Shown: positions 36,290-47,212, counted from the stretch's first letter. The stretch is 64,000 bases of DNA from VRUE01 sp963718775 (GCA_963718775.1 OY970377.1:1550001-1614000); one strand, 5' to 3'. The notes: generated by a model not told the origin, from the letters alone. A program made the numbers and translations.

Positions 36290-36372
36290 TCCAAGATTTG
36301 GATGAACTTGGAATAGATTTGGAATTGGGCTAAGGTGATCCAAGATTTGGATGAACTTGGAATAGATTTGGA
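36288..36372. promoter_or_regulatory. Two identical 36-bp direct repeats with palindromes upstream of fic
   Basis: Copies at 36288-36323 and 36337-36372 are identical over 36 bp with a 49-bp period. Each contains the inverted repeat ATCCAA-GAT-TTGGAT and a further GAACTTGG and GATTTGG. The second copy ends 6 bp before the TTG start of the Fic gene; the first overlaps the uppP stop. The AT-richness contrasts with the surroundings. This looks like a tandem operator for tight repression of fic, perhaps by Fic's own C-terminal winged helix. Confidence 0.65.
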
Positions 36373-36378
36373 GGCCCA

Positions 36379-37718
36379 TTGCACATCGAACCGGCGCCCA
36401 AGTACCTCGAGCTGCTGAGCAAGCTCGGCGCCGACGCCGTGCCTCTTGCTCTGGAGACCCTGCATGACGCGCCCCGTGAGGACCGCTACCTCCACTGGGA
36501 CAAGCTTCGGCGACTCGACCCGCCGGGCGAGCTGAGTCACGAAGAGTGGTGGCTCGGGCTCAAGACCCGCCGTGCCGCAGAAGCCCGTCAGCTGCCACTC
36601 GAGGACACCGACGGCGTCCCCTTTCGTTTTGGGCTGCCGGACCTCGTACTGAGACGTCTGCATCGCATCGACCAGCGCGCTAGCGGCGAGGTGGCGATGG
36701 ACGAGGTGGTGACCTCCGAAAAGGAGGCTGGGCAGAGATTCCTGGTCAACTCGTTGATGGAGGAGGCGATCCGCTCCAGTCAGCTAGAGGGAGCGACGAC
36801 CTCCCGGCGCGTCGCCAAGGAAATGCTGCGAACGGGGCGCAAGCCGAAGGATCGCGGCGAGCGAATGATCGCCAACAACTACCGGGCTCTGCAGTTCGTG
36901 CGGGAGGAGATGGGCGACACCCTCAGCCTCGACGCGATCTTGGAGCTGCACAAGATCGTGACCGAGGGGACCCTCGACGACCCTTCCGCGGCCGGACGAC
37001 TGCAGCGATCCGACGAGGAGCGGGTTGCGGTGTTCGACCGTGACGAGGACGAGCGGCCGATCCACGTCCCCCCTCCAGCTGAGGAACTACCGGAGCGGAT
37101 GCGCCTGCTTTGCGAGTTCGCCAACGAGCGGAAAGACGGCGAGAGGTTCGTGCACCCCGTCGTACGGGCGATCTTCGTTCATTTCTGGCTCGCCTACGAC
37201 CATCCCTTCGAGGACGGCAACGGCCGAACGGCGAGGATCCTGTTCTCCTGGCTGATGCAGCGGCGCGGATACTGGTTGATCGAGTACCTGCCGATCTCCC
37301 CGATCATTCGCGAAGCGCCGGCCAAGTACGCGCGGGCGTTCGTCGAGTCAGAGAGCGACGGCGGCGACGCTACCTATTTCCTGGCGCACCAGCTCGAGGT
37401 GATCGAGAAGGCCCTCGACCAGCACGACGTATACATCCGGCGCAAGGTCGCAGAGGTGCGCGAACTCGAGCGCATGCTGCAAGACAGGGACGGGCTGAAT
37501 CACCGACAGCTTGCCCTGCTCACGGACGCAATACGGAACCCCGATGGGGCGTACACATTCGGCAGCCACGCCACCAGCCACCGGGTGACCCACGAGACCG
37601 CGCGGACCGATCTCTCCGCTCTGGTCGAACGCGAACTGCTGATCCAACGTGCCAAAGGACGTGGATATCTCTTCGAGCCGGTTCCCGATCTTGCGGCGAG
37701 ACTGAAAGAATCGACCGC

Positions 37719-37722
<4 letters not shown>
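36379..37722 (+). CDS. Fic-domain AMPylase (class II) with C-terminal winged helix
   Basis: 447 residues from TTG 36379. The inhibitory helix motif S-S-Q-L-E-G (S/T-x-x-x-E-G/N) lies N-terminal to the core, making this class II. The catalytic loop is H-P-F-E-D-G-N-G-R-T-A-R, complete with the His and both Arg. A beta-flap precedes it. The C-terminal 80 residues (L-N-H-R-Q-L-A-L-L; S-H-R-V-T-H-E-T-A-R-T-D-L) form a winged helix like that of other Fic regulators. It should transfer AMP to a protein target; self-regulation at the upstream repeats is inferred. Its stop overlaps purM. Confidence 0.9.
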
Positions 37723-38729
<1,007 letters not shown>

Positions 38730-38793
38730 GCGGGAGACTCGGGTGCGATAGAGAACCACTATCGAGACCGTGTCCGACAATGTCCGCAGCTAG

Positions 38794-40308
38794 ATGGAGG
38801 CTCGCCCCTCAAGCGCAATGATCGGCACCGTGCTCTCCGGTCGCTACCGGCTGGAGGCGAAGCTCGGCAGCGGCGGCATGTCGACGGTCTACCTGGCACG
38901 CGATCAGACGCTCGACCGCCAGGTCGCGGTCAAGGTGATGCACCGCGAGATGTCCGAGCAGGCCGACCAGTTGGAGCGCTTCCGCCAGGAGGCGCGGTCG
39001 GTCGCCAAGCTCTCCCACCCCAACGTCGTCTCGGTGATCGACGCGGGCGAGGACGGCGGCCACCCCTACATCGTCTTCGAGTACGTCGAGGGCGAAACGC
39101 TGAAGCAGCGGGTCAGTCGCGACGGGGCGCTGGAGCCGCAGGAGGCGATCGCCTACGCGATCGAGATCGCCCGCGGCCTCTCCGTCGCTCACGCCCGGCG
39201 CATGGTCCACCGCGACATCAAGCCGCAGAACATCCTCATCGACGCTGAGGGGCGGGCGAAGCTGACCGACTTCGGCATCTCCCGCCAGCTCGAGCAGGAC
39301 GGCATGACCGCCACCGGGCGCGTGCTCGGCACCACCGACTACGTCGCGCCCGAGCAGGCGATGGGACGACCGGTCGACCAGCGCTCCGACATCTACTCGC
39401 TCGGCGTCGTCCTCTACGAGATGCTGGTCGGCCAGGTCCCCTTCGCCGCCGACAGCCAGGTCGGAGTGGCGATGAAACACGTCAACGAGGAGCTCCCCGA
39501 CGTGCAGCGGCGGCGGCCGGACGTCTCGGCCGCAGTGGCACTCGTCGTCGAGCGGGCCACGGCCAAGGACCCCGGCGAGCGCTACCAGCAGGTCAGCGAG
39601 ATGATCGACGACCTCTCGACCGCACTGGAGGTCGAGGCGGCGCGGGCTGGCTCGACCACCGGAGAGGCGACCAGCGTGCTCGACGCGGTGCCGCCGCCGA
39701 AACGAGAGCTCTCGAGCGGTCGGCGCTGGAGCTGGGCGGCCGTTGCCGGGCTGCTCTTGGTCATCGGGGTGGTACTCCTCTTCGTGTTCGTCATCTCCAA
39801 TGGAGATATCGGCGGCGGTGGCGCCGCCAAGGACAAGGGCTCGCCGGTGGCGATCGACTCGGCGACCGACTACGACCCGCAGGGCGACGAAGAAGAGGGC
39901 GGCAGCACGGTCGAACTCGCCGTCGACGGCGACCCCAGCGGCACGGCCTGGGACACCGAGCACTACGACTCCGACACCTTCGCCGGCACCAAGACCGGGC
40001 CCAACCCCGGCGTCGGCCTCTACGTCACGACCAGCTCACCGGCGAAGCCGACCGAGATGATCGTCCGCAGCCCAACCCCGGGCTGGGACGCGCAGGTCTT
40101 CGCCGCCGCCTCCGGCCCGCCCGGCGAACTGGAGGAATGGGGCGAACCGGTCGGCATCGCAGTCGACGCCTCCTCAACCGAGGAGATCGACCTCACCGTC
40201 CCGGAACCTGCCCAGTACTTCCTGATCTGGTTCAACAAGGCGAGCGAAGCCCGCGACCAGGCGGGCCGCTACCAGGTCGAGGTCAGCGACATCGAGCTGC
40301 GGCGCTAG
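38794..40308 (+). CDS. Membrane Ser/Thr protein kinase with extracellular discoidin-like domain
   Basis: 504 residues. Kinase domain (about 15-275): G-S-G-G-M-S-T-V-Y, V-A-V-K-V-M, H-R-D-I-K-P-Q-N, D-F-G-I-S, A-P-E-Q. One helix (W-A-A-V-A-G-L-L-L-V-I-G-V-V-L-L-F-V-F-V-I). The external domain (A-V-D-G-D-P-S-G-T-A-W-D-T-E; G-V-G-L-Y-V-T-T) resembles the F5/8-type carbohydrate-binding fold on actinobacterial MviN. It has no PASTA repeats. It is convergent with ddl, 7 bp apart. An inverted repeat CGATAG...CTATCG lies at about 38747-38765 upstream. Confidence 0.9.
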   Translation: MEARPSSAMIGTVLSGRYRLEAKLGSGGMSTVYLARDQTLDRQVAVKVMHREMSEQADQLERFRQEARSVAKLSHPNVVSVIDAGEDGGHPYIVFEYVEGETLKQRVSRDGALEPQEAIAYAIEIARGLSVAHARRMVHRDIKPQNILIDAEGRAKLTDFGISRQLEQDGMTATGRVLGTTDYVAPEQAMGRPVDQRSDIYSLGVVLYEMLVGQVPFAADSQVGVAMKHVNEELPDVQRRRPDVSAAVALVVERATAKDPGERYQQVSEMIDDLSTALEVEAARAGSTTGEATSVLDAVPPPKRELSSGRRWSWAAVAGLLLVIGVVLLFVFVISNGDIGGGGAAKDKGSPVAIDSATDYDPQGDEEEGGSTVELAVDGDPSGTAWDTEHYDSDTFAGTKTGPNPGVGLYVTTSSPAKPTEMIVRSPTPGWDAQVFAAASGPPGELEEWGEPVGIAVDASSTEEIDLTVPEPAQYFLIWFNKASEARDQAGRYQVEVSDIELRR

Positions 40309-40315
40309 CCCTAAA

Positions 40316-41284
40316 TCAGAACTCGAAGGAGCGGGCGCGCTCGTGACGCTCAATCGCGAGGTTGACGAGGCGGTCGCAGAGGGTCGGGTAGTCGAGGCCC
40401 GATGCCTCCCAGAGCTTGGCGTAGACACTGGTCTCGGTGAAGCCGGGCATGGTGTTGATCTCGTTGACGAGGACAGCCCCATCGGCCTCGACGAAGAAGT
40501 CGCAGCGAGCGAGGCCGGCGCAGCCGCCCAGCTCGAAGGCGGTGACGGCGAGCTCACGGACCCGAGCCAGCTCCCCCTCGGAGATCTGCGCCGGGACGAC
40601 CAGCTCCATGCCGCCGTCGCGGTACTTGGTCTCGTAGTCGTACCAATCGGCGTGGGCGACGACCTCGCCGGGAAGGGAGGCCTCGACCTGCTCGTTGCCG
40701 AGCAACGAGCACTCGACCTCGCGGCCGAAGGCGGAGGCCTCGACGATTACGCGCGGATCGTGACGGCGGGCCAGCTCGACCGCCGCGTCGAGCTCTGGGC
40801 CGAGGCCCTCGACCCGGCTGATGCCGACGCTGGAGCCGAGTCGCGAGGGCTTCACCCAAAGCGGCGCGCCGATCGCTTCGCAGCGCTCTCGCCAGCCCGG
40901 CTCACCGGCGGCGACGAAGTCAACCTGGGGAATGCCGGCCTGCGCGAAGAGGCGCTTCAGGGTCAGCTTGTCCATGCAGATCGCCGAGGAGAGCACGTCG
41001 GAGCCGACGTAGGGAAGGTCGAGCCACTCGAGCAGGCCCTGCACGCTGCCATCCTCGCCGAAGGGCCCGTGCAGGGCAGGGAAGGCGGCCTTGGCGCCGA
41101 GCAGGCCCTCTCCCGGCGCCAGCTCGATCGGCGCGCCGTCGTGACTCCAGACACCGTCGCGCGTGATTGTCAACCGCAGCGGCTCGTGGCCGGCGTCCTG
41201 CAGCCCCCGTGCCACCGCCTCGGCCGAGCGCAGCGAGACGTCGTGCTCGGAGGAGCGGCCGCCGCCGAGAACGGCGACCTTCAT
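40316..41284 (-). CDS. ddl: D-alanine--D-alanine ligase
   Basis: 322 residues from ATG 41284, overlapping the pknB stop (ATGA). N-terminal G-G-G-R-S-S-E-H-D-V-S-L-R-S-A and H-G-P-F-G-E-D-G-S-V-Q-G; ATP-grasp segments L-W-V-K-P-S-R-L-G-S-S-V-G and V-E-A-S-A-F-G-R-E-V-E-C; metal site V-N-E-I-N-T-M-P-G-F-T. It makes D-Ala-D-Ala for peptidoglycan precursors. Last gene of the leftward wall cluster. Confidence 0.95.
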   Translation of the reverse strand: MKVAVLGGGRSSEHDVSLRSAEAVARGLQDAGHEPLRLTITRDGVWSHDGAPIELAPGEGLLGAKAAFPALHGPFGEDGSVQGLLEWLDLPYVGSDVLSSAICMDKLTLKRLFAQAGIPQVDFVAAGEPGWRERCEAIGAPLWVKPSRLGSSVGISRVEGLGPELDAAVELARRHDPRVIVEASAFGREVECSLLGNEQVEASLPGEVVAHADWYDYETKYRDGGMELVVPAQISEGELARVRELAVTAFELGGCAGLARCDFFVEADGAVLVNEINTMPGFTETSVYAKLWEASGLDYPTLCDRLVNLAIERHERARSFEF

Positions 41285-43173
41285 TCCGCTTCGCCCGTTT
41301 CGGGTTCGGGCGGGCCCGGGGCGGCCTTGCCGACGACCAGCGTCACCGTTGAGCCGGGCTCCACTTCCGAGCCCGGCGGGGGGAACTGGTCGGTGACGCG
41401 ACCCACCTGCGAGGGGACTTCGGTCACCTGTTCCTGCACGGCCGGCTCGAGGCCCGCAGCGCGCAGCGCTTCCACCGCGTCGGCGCGGAGCTTGCCGATC
41501 ACGTTCGGGATCGTCGCTTTTTCTTCGCCCTTGGAGACGACAATCGAGACGCTCGAGCCGGCGGGGAGCCGCGAGCCGGCGCTGGGCGCCTGGCGGATCA
41601 CTTCGCCTTCGGGCTTCGGGCTCTCGACTTCTTCGACGCTCGGCGTGAAACCGCGACCGCGAATCTGCTGCACCGCGAGCGAGCGCTGGGCGCCGACCAG
41701 CACCGGCACCGTCGCCAGCTTCGGCCCGCTGGAGACCGTCAACACCACATCGGTGCCTTTGGTCGCCGTCTGTCCTCCCGAAGGCGAGGACTTGACTACC
41801 AGTCCCTCTTCGACTTTTTCCGAGCTGACCGCTTCGGTGCGAGCGCCGAAGCCGGCCTCTTCCAGCTTTTCTTCCGCTTCGGTCGTGCTCAGCCCGGCGG
41901 TCGAGGGCACCTTGGCGCTGCCCGGGCCGGCGCTGACGGTCAGCATCACCTTCGGCTTTGAGCAGAAGAAGCTGAGGAAGGCGCAGTCGAGCTCGGCCTG
42001 ATCGCCCGGCGGCGAGGCGGCCGGGTCCTGCTCGAGCACGGTGTTGGCCGGCGCTTCGCGCTCGACCCGGTTGACGTCGCCGACGCTGAAGCCGTCCTGC
42101 TGGAGAAGGGCGATGGCGACGTTGAGCTGGTTGCCGGTCACCTCCGGCACCTCGGTGGTCGTGTCGCGAGTCAGCGCGAAGCCGATCAGCAGGCCGATCA
42201 GCACCGCGGCACCGACCATCAGCCAACGGCGGCGGCGGCGCTTGCGGCGTTCCTCCTCCTCGGTGTCGATGCCCTCGGCAACCGGCTCCTCCGGGGTCGC
42301 GACGATCGGTGGCAGGGCCGCGAAGGCAGCGGTGTTGCCGGCGCCGCCGCTCGGCTCCTTGAGGGCGGCGTCGATGGCGGCGATGAAGGCGTCGGCGTTC
42401 TGGAATCGCTGCCCGGGCTCCTTTTCCAACGCTCGCATCACCACGGCATCGAGCGCCGGCGAGACCTGGGGGTTGATCGAGCTGGGCCGCTGCGGCGCCT
42501 GTGAGACCTGCTTCATCGCCACCGCGACGGCGGTATCCGCCTCGAACGGGACCCGCCCGGTGAGCGCCTCGTAGAGCATCACGCCGATCGAGTAGAGGTC
42601 GGAGACCGCGGTCACCTCGAAGCCCTGCGCCTGCTCAGGCGAGAGGTAGTGCGGGGTGCCCATCACCGCGCCGGCCTGGGTGATCTCGGAGACGCCGGCG
42701 CGGGCGATGCCGAAGTCGGTCACCGTCGCCTTGCCCTCGTCGTCGACGATCACGTTCTGTGGCTTCAGGTCGCGGTGGACGACGCCGTGACGGTGAGCGA
42801 AGCGGGCGCCCTCGAGAACCTGGCGAATCAGGCCGGCGGCCTGCTCGGGAGCCAGGCCGGCCTCGATCAGCTGCTTCAGCGTGCGACCCTCGAGGTACTG
42901 CATCGCGATGTAGTAGGTGCCGTCGACGTCGCCGCGGTCGTAGACGGCGACGACATTGGGATGCTGCAGGCCAGCGGCGGCCTCGGCCTCGCGGCGAAAG
43001 CGGGCGACGAACTCGCTGTCCTGGGTGAAGCGGGCGTGCAGCACCTTGAGCGCGACGCGACGCTGCAGGTGCGTGTCGTCGGCCAGCCAAACGTCCGCCA
43101 TCCCGCCCGAGCCGATCCGCTGCAGCACCTCGTAGCGGCGATCGACAACGCTCCCCTCCCCCACCTCAGCCAT
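41281..43173 (-). CDS. pknB: PknB-type Ser/Thr kinase with PASTA repeats
   Basis: 630 residues. Kinase domain (10-275): G-S-G-G-M-A-D-V-W, V-A-L-K-V-L, H-R-D-L-K-P-Q-N, D-F-G-I-A, S-P-E-Q. A basic stretch (E-E-E-R-R-K-R-R-R-R-R) and one helix (L-M-V-G-A-A-V-L-I-G-L-L-I-G-F-A-L). Outside are four PASTA repeats (V-P-E-V-T-G-N; V-P-S-T-A-G-L; V-P-V-L-V-G-A; I-P-N-V-I-G-K), which bind muropeptides or lipid II. The first PASTA has a Cys-containing insert (L-D-C-A-F-L-S-F-F-C). It should phosphorylate FhaA/FhaB and is opposed by the PP2C enzyme. Confidence 0.95.
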   Translation of the reverse strand: MAEVGEGSVVDRRYEVLQRIGSGGMADVWLADDTHLQRRVALKVLHARFTQDSEFVARFRREAEAAAGLQHPNVVAVYDRGDVDGTYYIAMQYLEGRTLKQLIEAGLAPEQAAGLIRQVLEGARFAHRHGVVHRDLKPQNVIVDDEGKATVTDFGIARAGVSEITQAGAVMGTPHYLSPEQAQGFEVTAVSDLYSIGVMLYEALTGRVPFEADTAVAVAMKQVSQAPQRPSSINPQVSPALDAVVMRALEKEPGQRFQNADAFIAAIDAALKEPSGGAGNTAAFAALPPIVATPEEPVAEGIDTEEEERRKRRRRRWLMVGAAVLIGLLIGFALTRDTTTEVPEVTGNQLNVAIALLQQDGFSVGDVNRVEREAPANTVLEQDPAASPPGDQAELDCAFLSFFCSKPKVMLTVSAGPGSAKVPSTAGLSTTEAEEKLEEAGFGARTEAVSSEKVEEGLVVKSSPSGGQTATKGTDVVLTVSSGPKLATVPVLVGAQRSLAVQQIRGRGFTPSVEEVESPKPEGEVIRQAPSAGSRLPAGSSVSIVVSKGEEKATIPNVIGKLRADAVEALRAAGLEPAVQEQVTEVPSQVGRVTDQFPPPGSEVEPGSTVTLVVGKAAPGPPEPETGEAE

Positions 43174-43244
43174 GCGTCACCCTCCTGCCAACGGGCCTAA
43201 AAGTCGGCATATAGATCGCTTTCAGGCCCACCGGCGGCAGTCTT

Positions 43245-44702
43245 TCATTCACCGTCGAGGATCGATTCGGCGACGTCGCGGAAGATCGGCGCGGCGATGT
43301 CGCCGCCGAATTCAGTCGTGCACTCGACCGTCGCAGCGATCGCGATCTGCGGGTCCTCGGCGGGCGCGAAGCCGATGAACCAGGCCTGGTTCTCGTCCGT
43401 GCCGCCGCCGCACGACTCGTTGTAAGGCGTTTCGGCGGTACCGGTCTTGCCGGCCACGGCGATGCCCGGGATCGCCGCGTTGGTACCGGTGCCTTCGCTG
43501 ACGACGCCCTGCATCGCGGTGTTCAGCTCCGCCGCCGTCTCCTCGCTGATCGGCTGACTGTACTCGGAGGGGTCGAGGCGCTTTGTCACCCGCCCGTCGG
43601 GGTCGACCACACGGCTCCAGATCTGCGGCTTCATCAGCTTGCCGCCGTTGGCGACGGCGGCAGCAACCTCGGCCATCTGCAGCGGCGTCACCGCTAGCCG
43701 CTCCTGGCCGATCGCTACCCGGGCCAAGTCGACGGGGTCGTTGGGGCCGAGCAGCTCACCCCCTTCGAAGAGGCCGCTGGTTTCGACCTGATCGGAGGGC
43801 AGGTCGATCGCCGGCGTCGAGTTGAAGCCGAAGCGATCCATGTATTCGGACAACGTGTCTTCGCCGATCTGTTCGCCGAGCTGCGCGAACCAGGTGTTGA
43901 CCGAGTTGGTCAATGCCGTGTCGAGGCTGATCGGCCCGAAATCCTCGTCGAAGTCGTTGTGCAGTTCCTGACCCTGTACGTCGAGTGAGCCCGGCGCGTC
44001 GATCGTCGTCTCCGGCGTGATCGTGTCGCTGTCGAGGCCGGCCGCGGCGGTCACCACCTTGAAGGTCGAGCCGGGCGGGTACTGGCCCTGGGTCGCACGA
44101 TTGACCAGCGGTGTTTCCAGCTCGTTTTCGTTCAGCTCGGTGAGGTCGTAGGGAATCCGATTGGGGTCGAACGGCGGGTTCGAGGCCAGTACCCGCACCC
44201 GGCCGCTCTGCGGCTCGATCGCCACCACGGCGCCGAAGCCGGCGGCCTCGAGATCGGCGAGCGCGGTTGCCTGCGCCGCCGGGTCGAGGTTGGTGACGAC
44301 GTCGTTGCCTTCCTGACGGCGGCCGCGCAGCTCGTCGAGGATCGAGGTGAATTCAGAGTCGTTGCCGACCAGCTCGTCGTTGTGGAACTGCTCGAACTCG
44401 CTGTCGCCCTCCTGGACGAAGCTGTAGCCGATCGGGTGGCCGTAGAGCGACCCTTCCGGGTAGCGGCGCACGTAGCGCAGGCTGTCGCCGCTGCCCTTGG
44501 GTACCGAGCGGGCGAGCACGGTACCGTCGGCGGCGAGGATGCGGCCACGCTTGATCTGCTGTTGCTCGAGCAGGGGACGCTTGTTGGCGTCCTCTTCCTT
44601 GAGCGCCTTGGCGTCGAAGACGGCCCAGTACGAGGTGAAGCCGATCAGCACCGCGAAGAGGACGACGACGAGGCCGAAGAGCTTGACGATCTGGCGGTTC
44701 AT
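43245..44702 (-). CDS. Class B penicillin-binding protein (PbpA-like transpeptidase)
   Basis: 485 residues with an N-terminal membrane helix (L-F-G-L-V-V-V-L-F-A-V-L-I-G-F). The transpeptidase domain has S-T-F-K (catalytic Ser), S-V-N and K-T-G-T-A in normal order. It cross-links peptidoglycan outside the membrane, paired with the RodA/FtsW protein encoded 4 bp upstream (overlapping). The pair is the minimal elongation/division synthase of actinobacterial pknB operons. Confidence 0.95.
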   Translation of the reverse strand: MNRQIVKLFGLVVVLFAVLIGFTSYWAVFDAKALKEEDANKRPLLEQQQIKRGRILAADGTVLARSVPKGSGDSLRYVRRYPEGSLYGHPIGYSFVQEGDSEFEQFHNDELVGNDSEFTSILDELRGRRQEGNDVVTNLDPAAQATALADLEAAGFGAVVAIEPQSGRVRVLASNPPFDPNRIPYDLTELNENELETPLVNRATQGQYPPGSTFKVVTAAAGLDSDTITPETTIDAPGSLDVQGQELHNDFDEDFGPISLDTALTNSVNTWFAQLGEQIGEDTLSEYMDRFGFNSTPAIDLPSDQVETSGLFEGGELLGPNDPVDLARVAIGQERLAVTPLQMAEVAAAVANGGKLMKPQIWSRVVDPDGRVTKRLDPSEYSQPISEETAAELNTAMQGVVSEGTGTNAAIPGIAVAGKTGTAETPYNESCGGGTDENQAWFIGFAPAEDPQIAIAATVECTTEFGGDIAAPIFRDVAESILDGE

Positions 44703-46030
44703 CGTCCCTCCAGGGCGAGCGCTCCGCCGCGTTCGGCGGCGCCCGACTCACGGCGGGCGCGGTCGGAGATCAGCAGCAGCAAGGCGAGCAGGACGAAGTT
44801 GGCGACGATCGAGCTGCCGCCGTAGCTGATGAAGGGCAGGGTGACGCCGGTCAGGGGGATCACCCGGGTGACGCCGCCGATGATCACGAAGGCCTGGATC
44901 GCGAAGACCGCGGTCAGGCCGGTAGCCAGCAGCTTCGAGAAGCCGTCGTCGGCGAGCAGGGCGATCTTGAAGCCACGCGCCGCAATCAGCAGGTAGACGA
45001 GGACCACCGCGCAGGCGCCAAAGAGGCCGAGCTCGTTGACGATCAGCGAGTAGATCGTGTCGGTCTGCGCGGCCGGCAACAGCGCTTTGTCGGTGCCGGG
45101 GATCGTGATCAGCGCCTGGCCGAACCCTTTGCCGAAGAGACCGCCGTCGGCTTGGGCGAAGATCGACTGGAGGATCTGGTAGCCGCTTTCCTGCGGGTGC
45201 GCGTAGGGATCGAGCCAGATCTCGACCCGCTCGTGGACGTGCGGCACGGTCGAGGCGAAGAACCAAGCGCCGATGAGGAACATCGCCATGCCGATCACGA
45301 CAAAGGAGAAGCGGCCGGTGGCGACGTAGAGCAGGGCCAGGAAGGCGGCGAAGAACATCAGCGAGCTGCCCAGGTCGCGGATGAAGACGAGCATGAACAT
45401 CGAAGCGCCCCAGACGACCAGCATCGGGCCGAAGTGCTTGAGCGGCGGCAGGGTGACGCCAAGCACGCGGCGGGCGCCGACGATCAGCACCTCGCGGTGC
45501 TCACGCAGGTAACTGGCCAGGAAGACGACCAGGCAGATCTTCGAGAACTCAGCCGGCTGGAAGGCGAGCGGGCCGATCTTGACGCCGAGGTAGGCGCCGT
45601 TGACCTGCTCGCCGATGCCCGGCAGGCGCGGCGCCAGCAGGAGCAGCAGGCCGACGACGGCGATCGTGTAGCGGTAGCGCTCGAGCACGTCGTATTCGCG
45701 CAGGAACTGGATCGTCAGGGCGAAGAGGATCAGCCCGAGCACGAACCAGTTGGCCTGGTCGCGGGCCAGGTCGGCGTCGATGCGGTAGACCATCACCAGC
45801 CCGAAGGTCATCAGCAGCGCGACCAGCGGGAAGAGGTAGGGGTCGGCGTCGGGGAGCCGGATGCGCAGGTAGAAGTGAGTTGCCAGACAGATCGCGAAGA
45901 AGTAGGCGCCGTAGACGAGGCTGGCGTCGTCGAGGCGGGCGTTCTCCTGGGCGAAGACCGCGGCGAAGCCGGCGGTGAGCAGGGCGGCGACCGGGATCAG
46001 AGCGGTTAGCTCCCGGTTCCTGGCGCTCAT
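44699..46030 (-). CDS. RodA/FtsW-family SEDS glycosyltransferase
   Basis: 443 residues, about ten helices. SEDS landmarks: K-I-G-P-L-A-F-Q-P-A-E-F-S-K-I, F-I-R-D-L-G-S-S-L-M-F-F, A-Q-T-D-T-I-Y-S-L-I-V-N-E-L-G-L, and L-T-G-V-T-L-P-F-I-S-Y-G-G-S-S. It polymerises lipid II into glycan strands and works with the PBP encoded next. RodA-like in this operon context rather than a dcw FtsW. ATGA overlaps link it to both neighbours. Confidence 0.94.
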   Translation of the reverse strand: MSARNRELTALIPVAALLTAGFAAVFAQENARLDDASLVYGAYFFAICLATHFYLRIRLPDADPYLFPLVALLMTFGLVMVYRIDADLARDQANWFVLGLILFALTIQFLREYDVLERYRYTIAVVGLLLLLAPRLPGIGEQVNGAYLGVKIGPLAFQPAEFSKICLVVFLASYLREHREVLIVGARRVLGVTLPPLKHFGPMLVVWGASMFMLVFIRDLGSSLMFFAAFLALLYVATGRFSFVVIGMAMFLIGAWFFASTVPHVHERVEIWLDPYAHPQESGYQILQSIFAQADGGLFGKGFGQALITIPGTDKALLPAAQTDTIYSLIVNELGLFGACAVVLVYLLIAARGFKIALLADDGFSKLLATGLTAVFAIQAFVIIGGVTRVIPLTGVTLPFISYGGSSIVANFVLLALLLLISDRARRESGAAERGGALALEGR

Positions 46031-47205
46031 CGAGCTCCTTGAGATTTTTCGATGTCCTCGACCAGCGAGACGGCGTCCTCACGCGAGCGCAGGTCGTGCC
46101 CGCTGACCGCTTCGCGTCGCTTCGCCGGCAGCGACTCGGTCTGGATCGGGCTGGCGTAGCGCTCTTCGTAGAGCTCGATCCCAAGCGGCAGTTCATAGGG
46201 CAGGCCGCGGTAGAGGGCGACGCGGCCGCCGTCGTCGGTGCCGAGGAACCAGACCTGGCGGTTGCCGTACCAGGCGCCGAAGGCGACGGCTGCCAGCACG
46301 GCGAGGACAGCCAGGGCCGTGGCCGCCCGGCGCAGGCCCCGTCGGGGCGGCTTGGCGGTGAGCTGCTCGCGGCGCTCGCGAGCAGCTGCCGCGGCGGCCC
46401 GGCGGCGCACCTCGGTCGCGGTCAGTCCCTCTGCCGCCGCGGTGCTGCCGATCAGGGTCGCGTCCTCGTGGCTCTGCTGCGGAGCGGCTGCGTCTTCGAG
46501 CCGGAAGGCGAGGACGGTGATGTTGTCGCGACCGCCGGCCCGGTTGGCTTCGTCGACCAGGGCCCGAGTCGCGGCGTCCATCGACGTCGCCCCGGCTAGC
46601 AACTTGGCGATCTGCTCCTCACCCAGCATCGTCGTCAGGCCGTCCGAGCAGATCAGGAAGACGTCGCCGGGGGCCGCCGAGACCGTGTGGACGTCGGGCT
46701 CGACCTCCGGTTCGGGACCGAGCGCGCGGGTGATGATCGAGCGCTGCGGGTGGTCCTCGGCCTGGGCGTCGGTGAGCTGCCCTTTGCGGCGCATCTCCTC
46801 GACCAGCGAGTGGTCGCGGGTGAGCTGCTCGAGGCGGCCGGCGCGCAGGCGGTAGGCGCGGCTGTCGCCGACATGGCCAAGCGCCACCTCTTCGCGCTCG
46901 GCGTTGACGATCGCGGCAGTCAGGGTCGTGCCCATCCCGGCTCGCGAGGGATCGGCGCGGGCGAGGTCGTGAATCGTGCGGTTGGCGGTGGCGATCGTCT
47001 CGCGCAGGACCTGCTCGGGGGGGCCATCGGGAAGGTCGACGTCGAAGGCGTCGGCGGCGGCTTTGGAGGCGACCTCGCCGGCCTGCGCGCCGCCCATCCC
47101 GTCGGCGACGACGAAGATCGGCGCGCGCACGAAGAAGGAATCCTCGTTGGCATTGCGCTGGCGCCCCGTGTCGGAGCGGAAGGCCTGGTCGTCGATCCTC
47201 AGCAT
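46027..47205 (-). CDS. PP2C-family Ser/Thr phosphatase (PstP-like)
   Basis: 392 residues. Catalytic domain (1-240): N-E-D-S, V-A-D-G-M-G-G, G-T-T-L-T-A-A, V-G-D-S-R-A-Y, C-S-D-G-L, G-R-D-N-I-T-V. Then an Arg-rich linker, one helix (A-T-A-L-A-V-L-A-V-L-A-A-V-A-F-G-A-W) and a 60-residue external tail. It reverses the kinases of this cluster. Overlaps the SEDS gene by 4 bp; 7 bp from fhaB. Confidence 0.94.
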   Translation of the reverse strand: MLRIDDQAFRSDTGRQRNANEDSFFVRAPIFVVADGMGGAQAGEVASKAAADAFDVDLPDGPPEQVLRETIATANRTIHDLARADPSRAGMGTTLTAAIVNAEREEVALGHVGDSRAYRLRAGRLEQLTRDHSLVEEMRRKGQLTDAQAEDHPQRSIITRALGPEPEVEPDVHTVSAAPGDVFLICSDGLTTMLGEEQIAKLLAGATSMDAATRALVDEANRAGGRDNITVLAFRLEDAAAPQQSHEDATLIGSTAAAEGLTATEVRRRAAAAAARERREQLTAKPPRRGLRRAATALAVLAVLAAVAFGAWYGNRQVWFLGTDDGGRVALYRGLPYELPLGIELYEERYASPIQTESLPAKRREAVSGHDLRSREDAVSLVEDIEKSQGAR

Positions 47206-47212
47206 TGCCGTC

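Noticed and set aside
41285..42226. An N-terminal extension of Ddl of about 300 residues
   Set aside because: It is the out-of-frame shadow of the PASTA kinase gene; Ddl has a perfect normal start at 41284.
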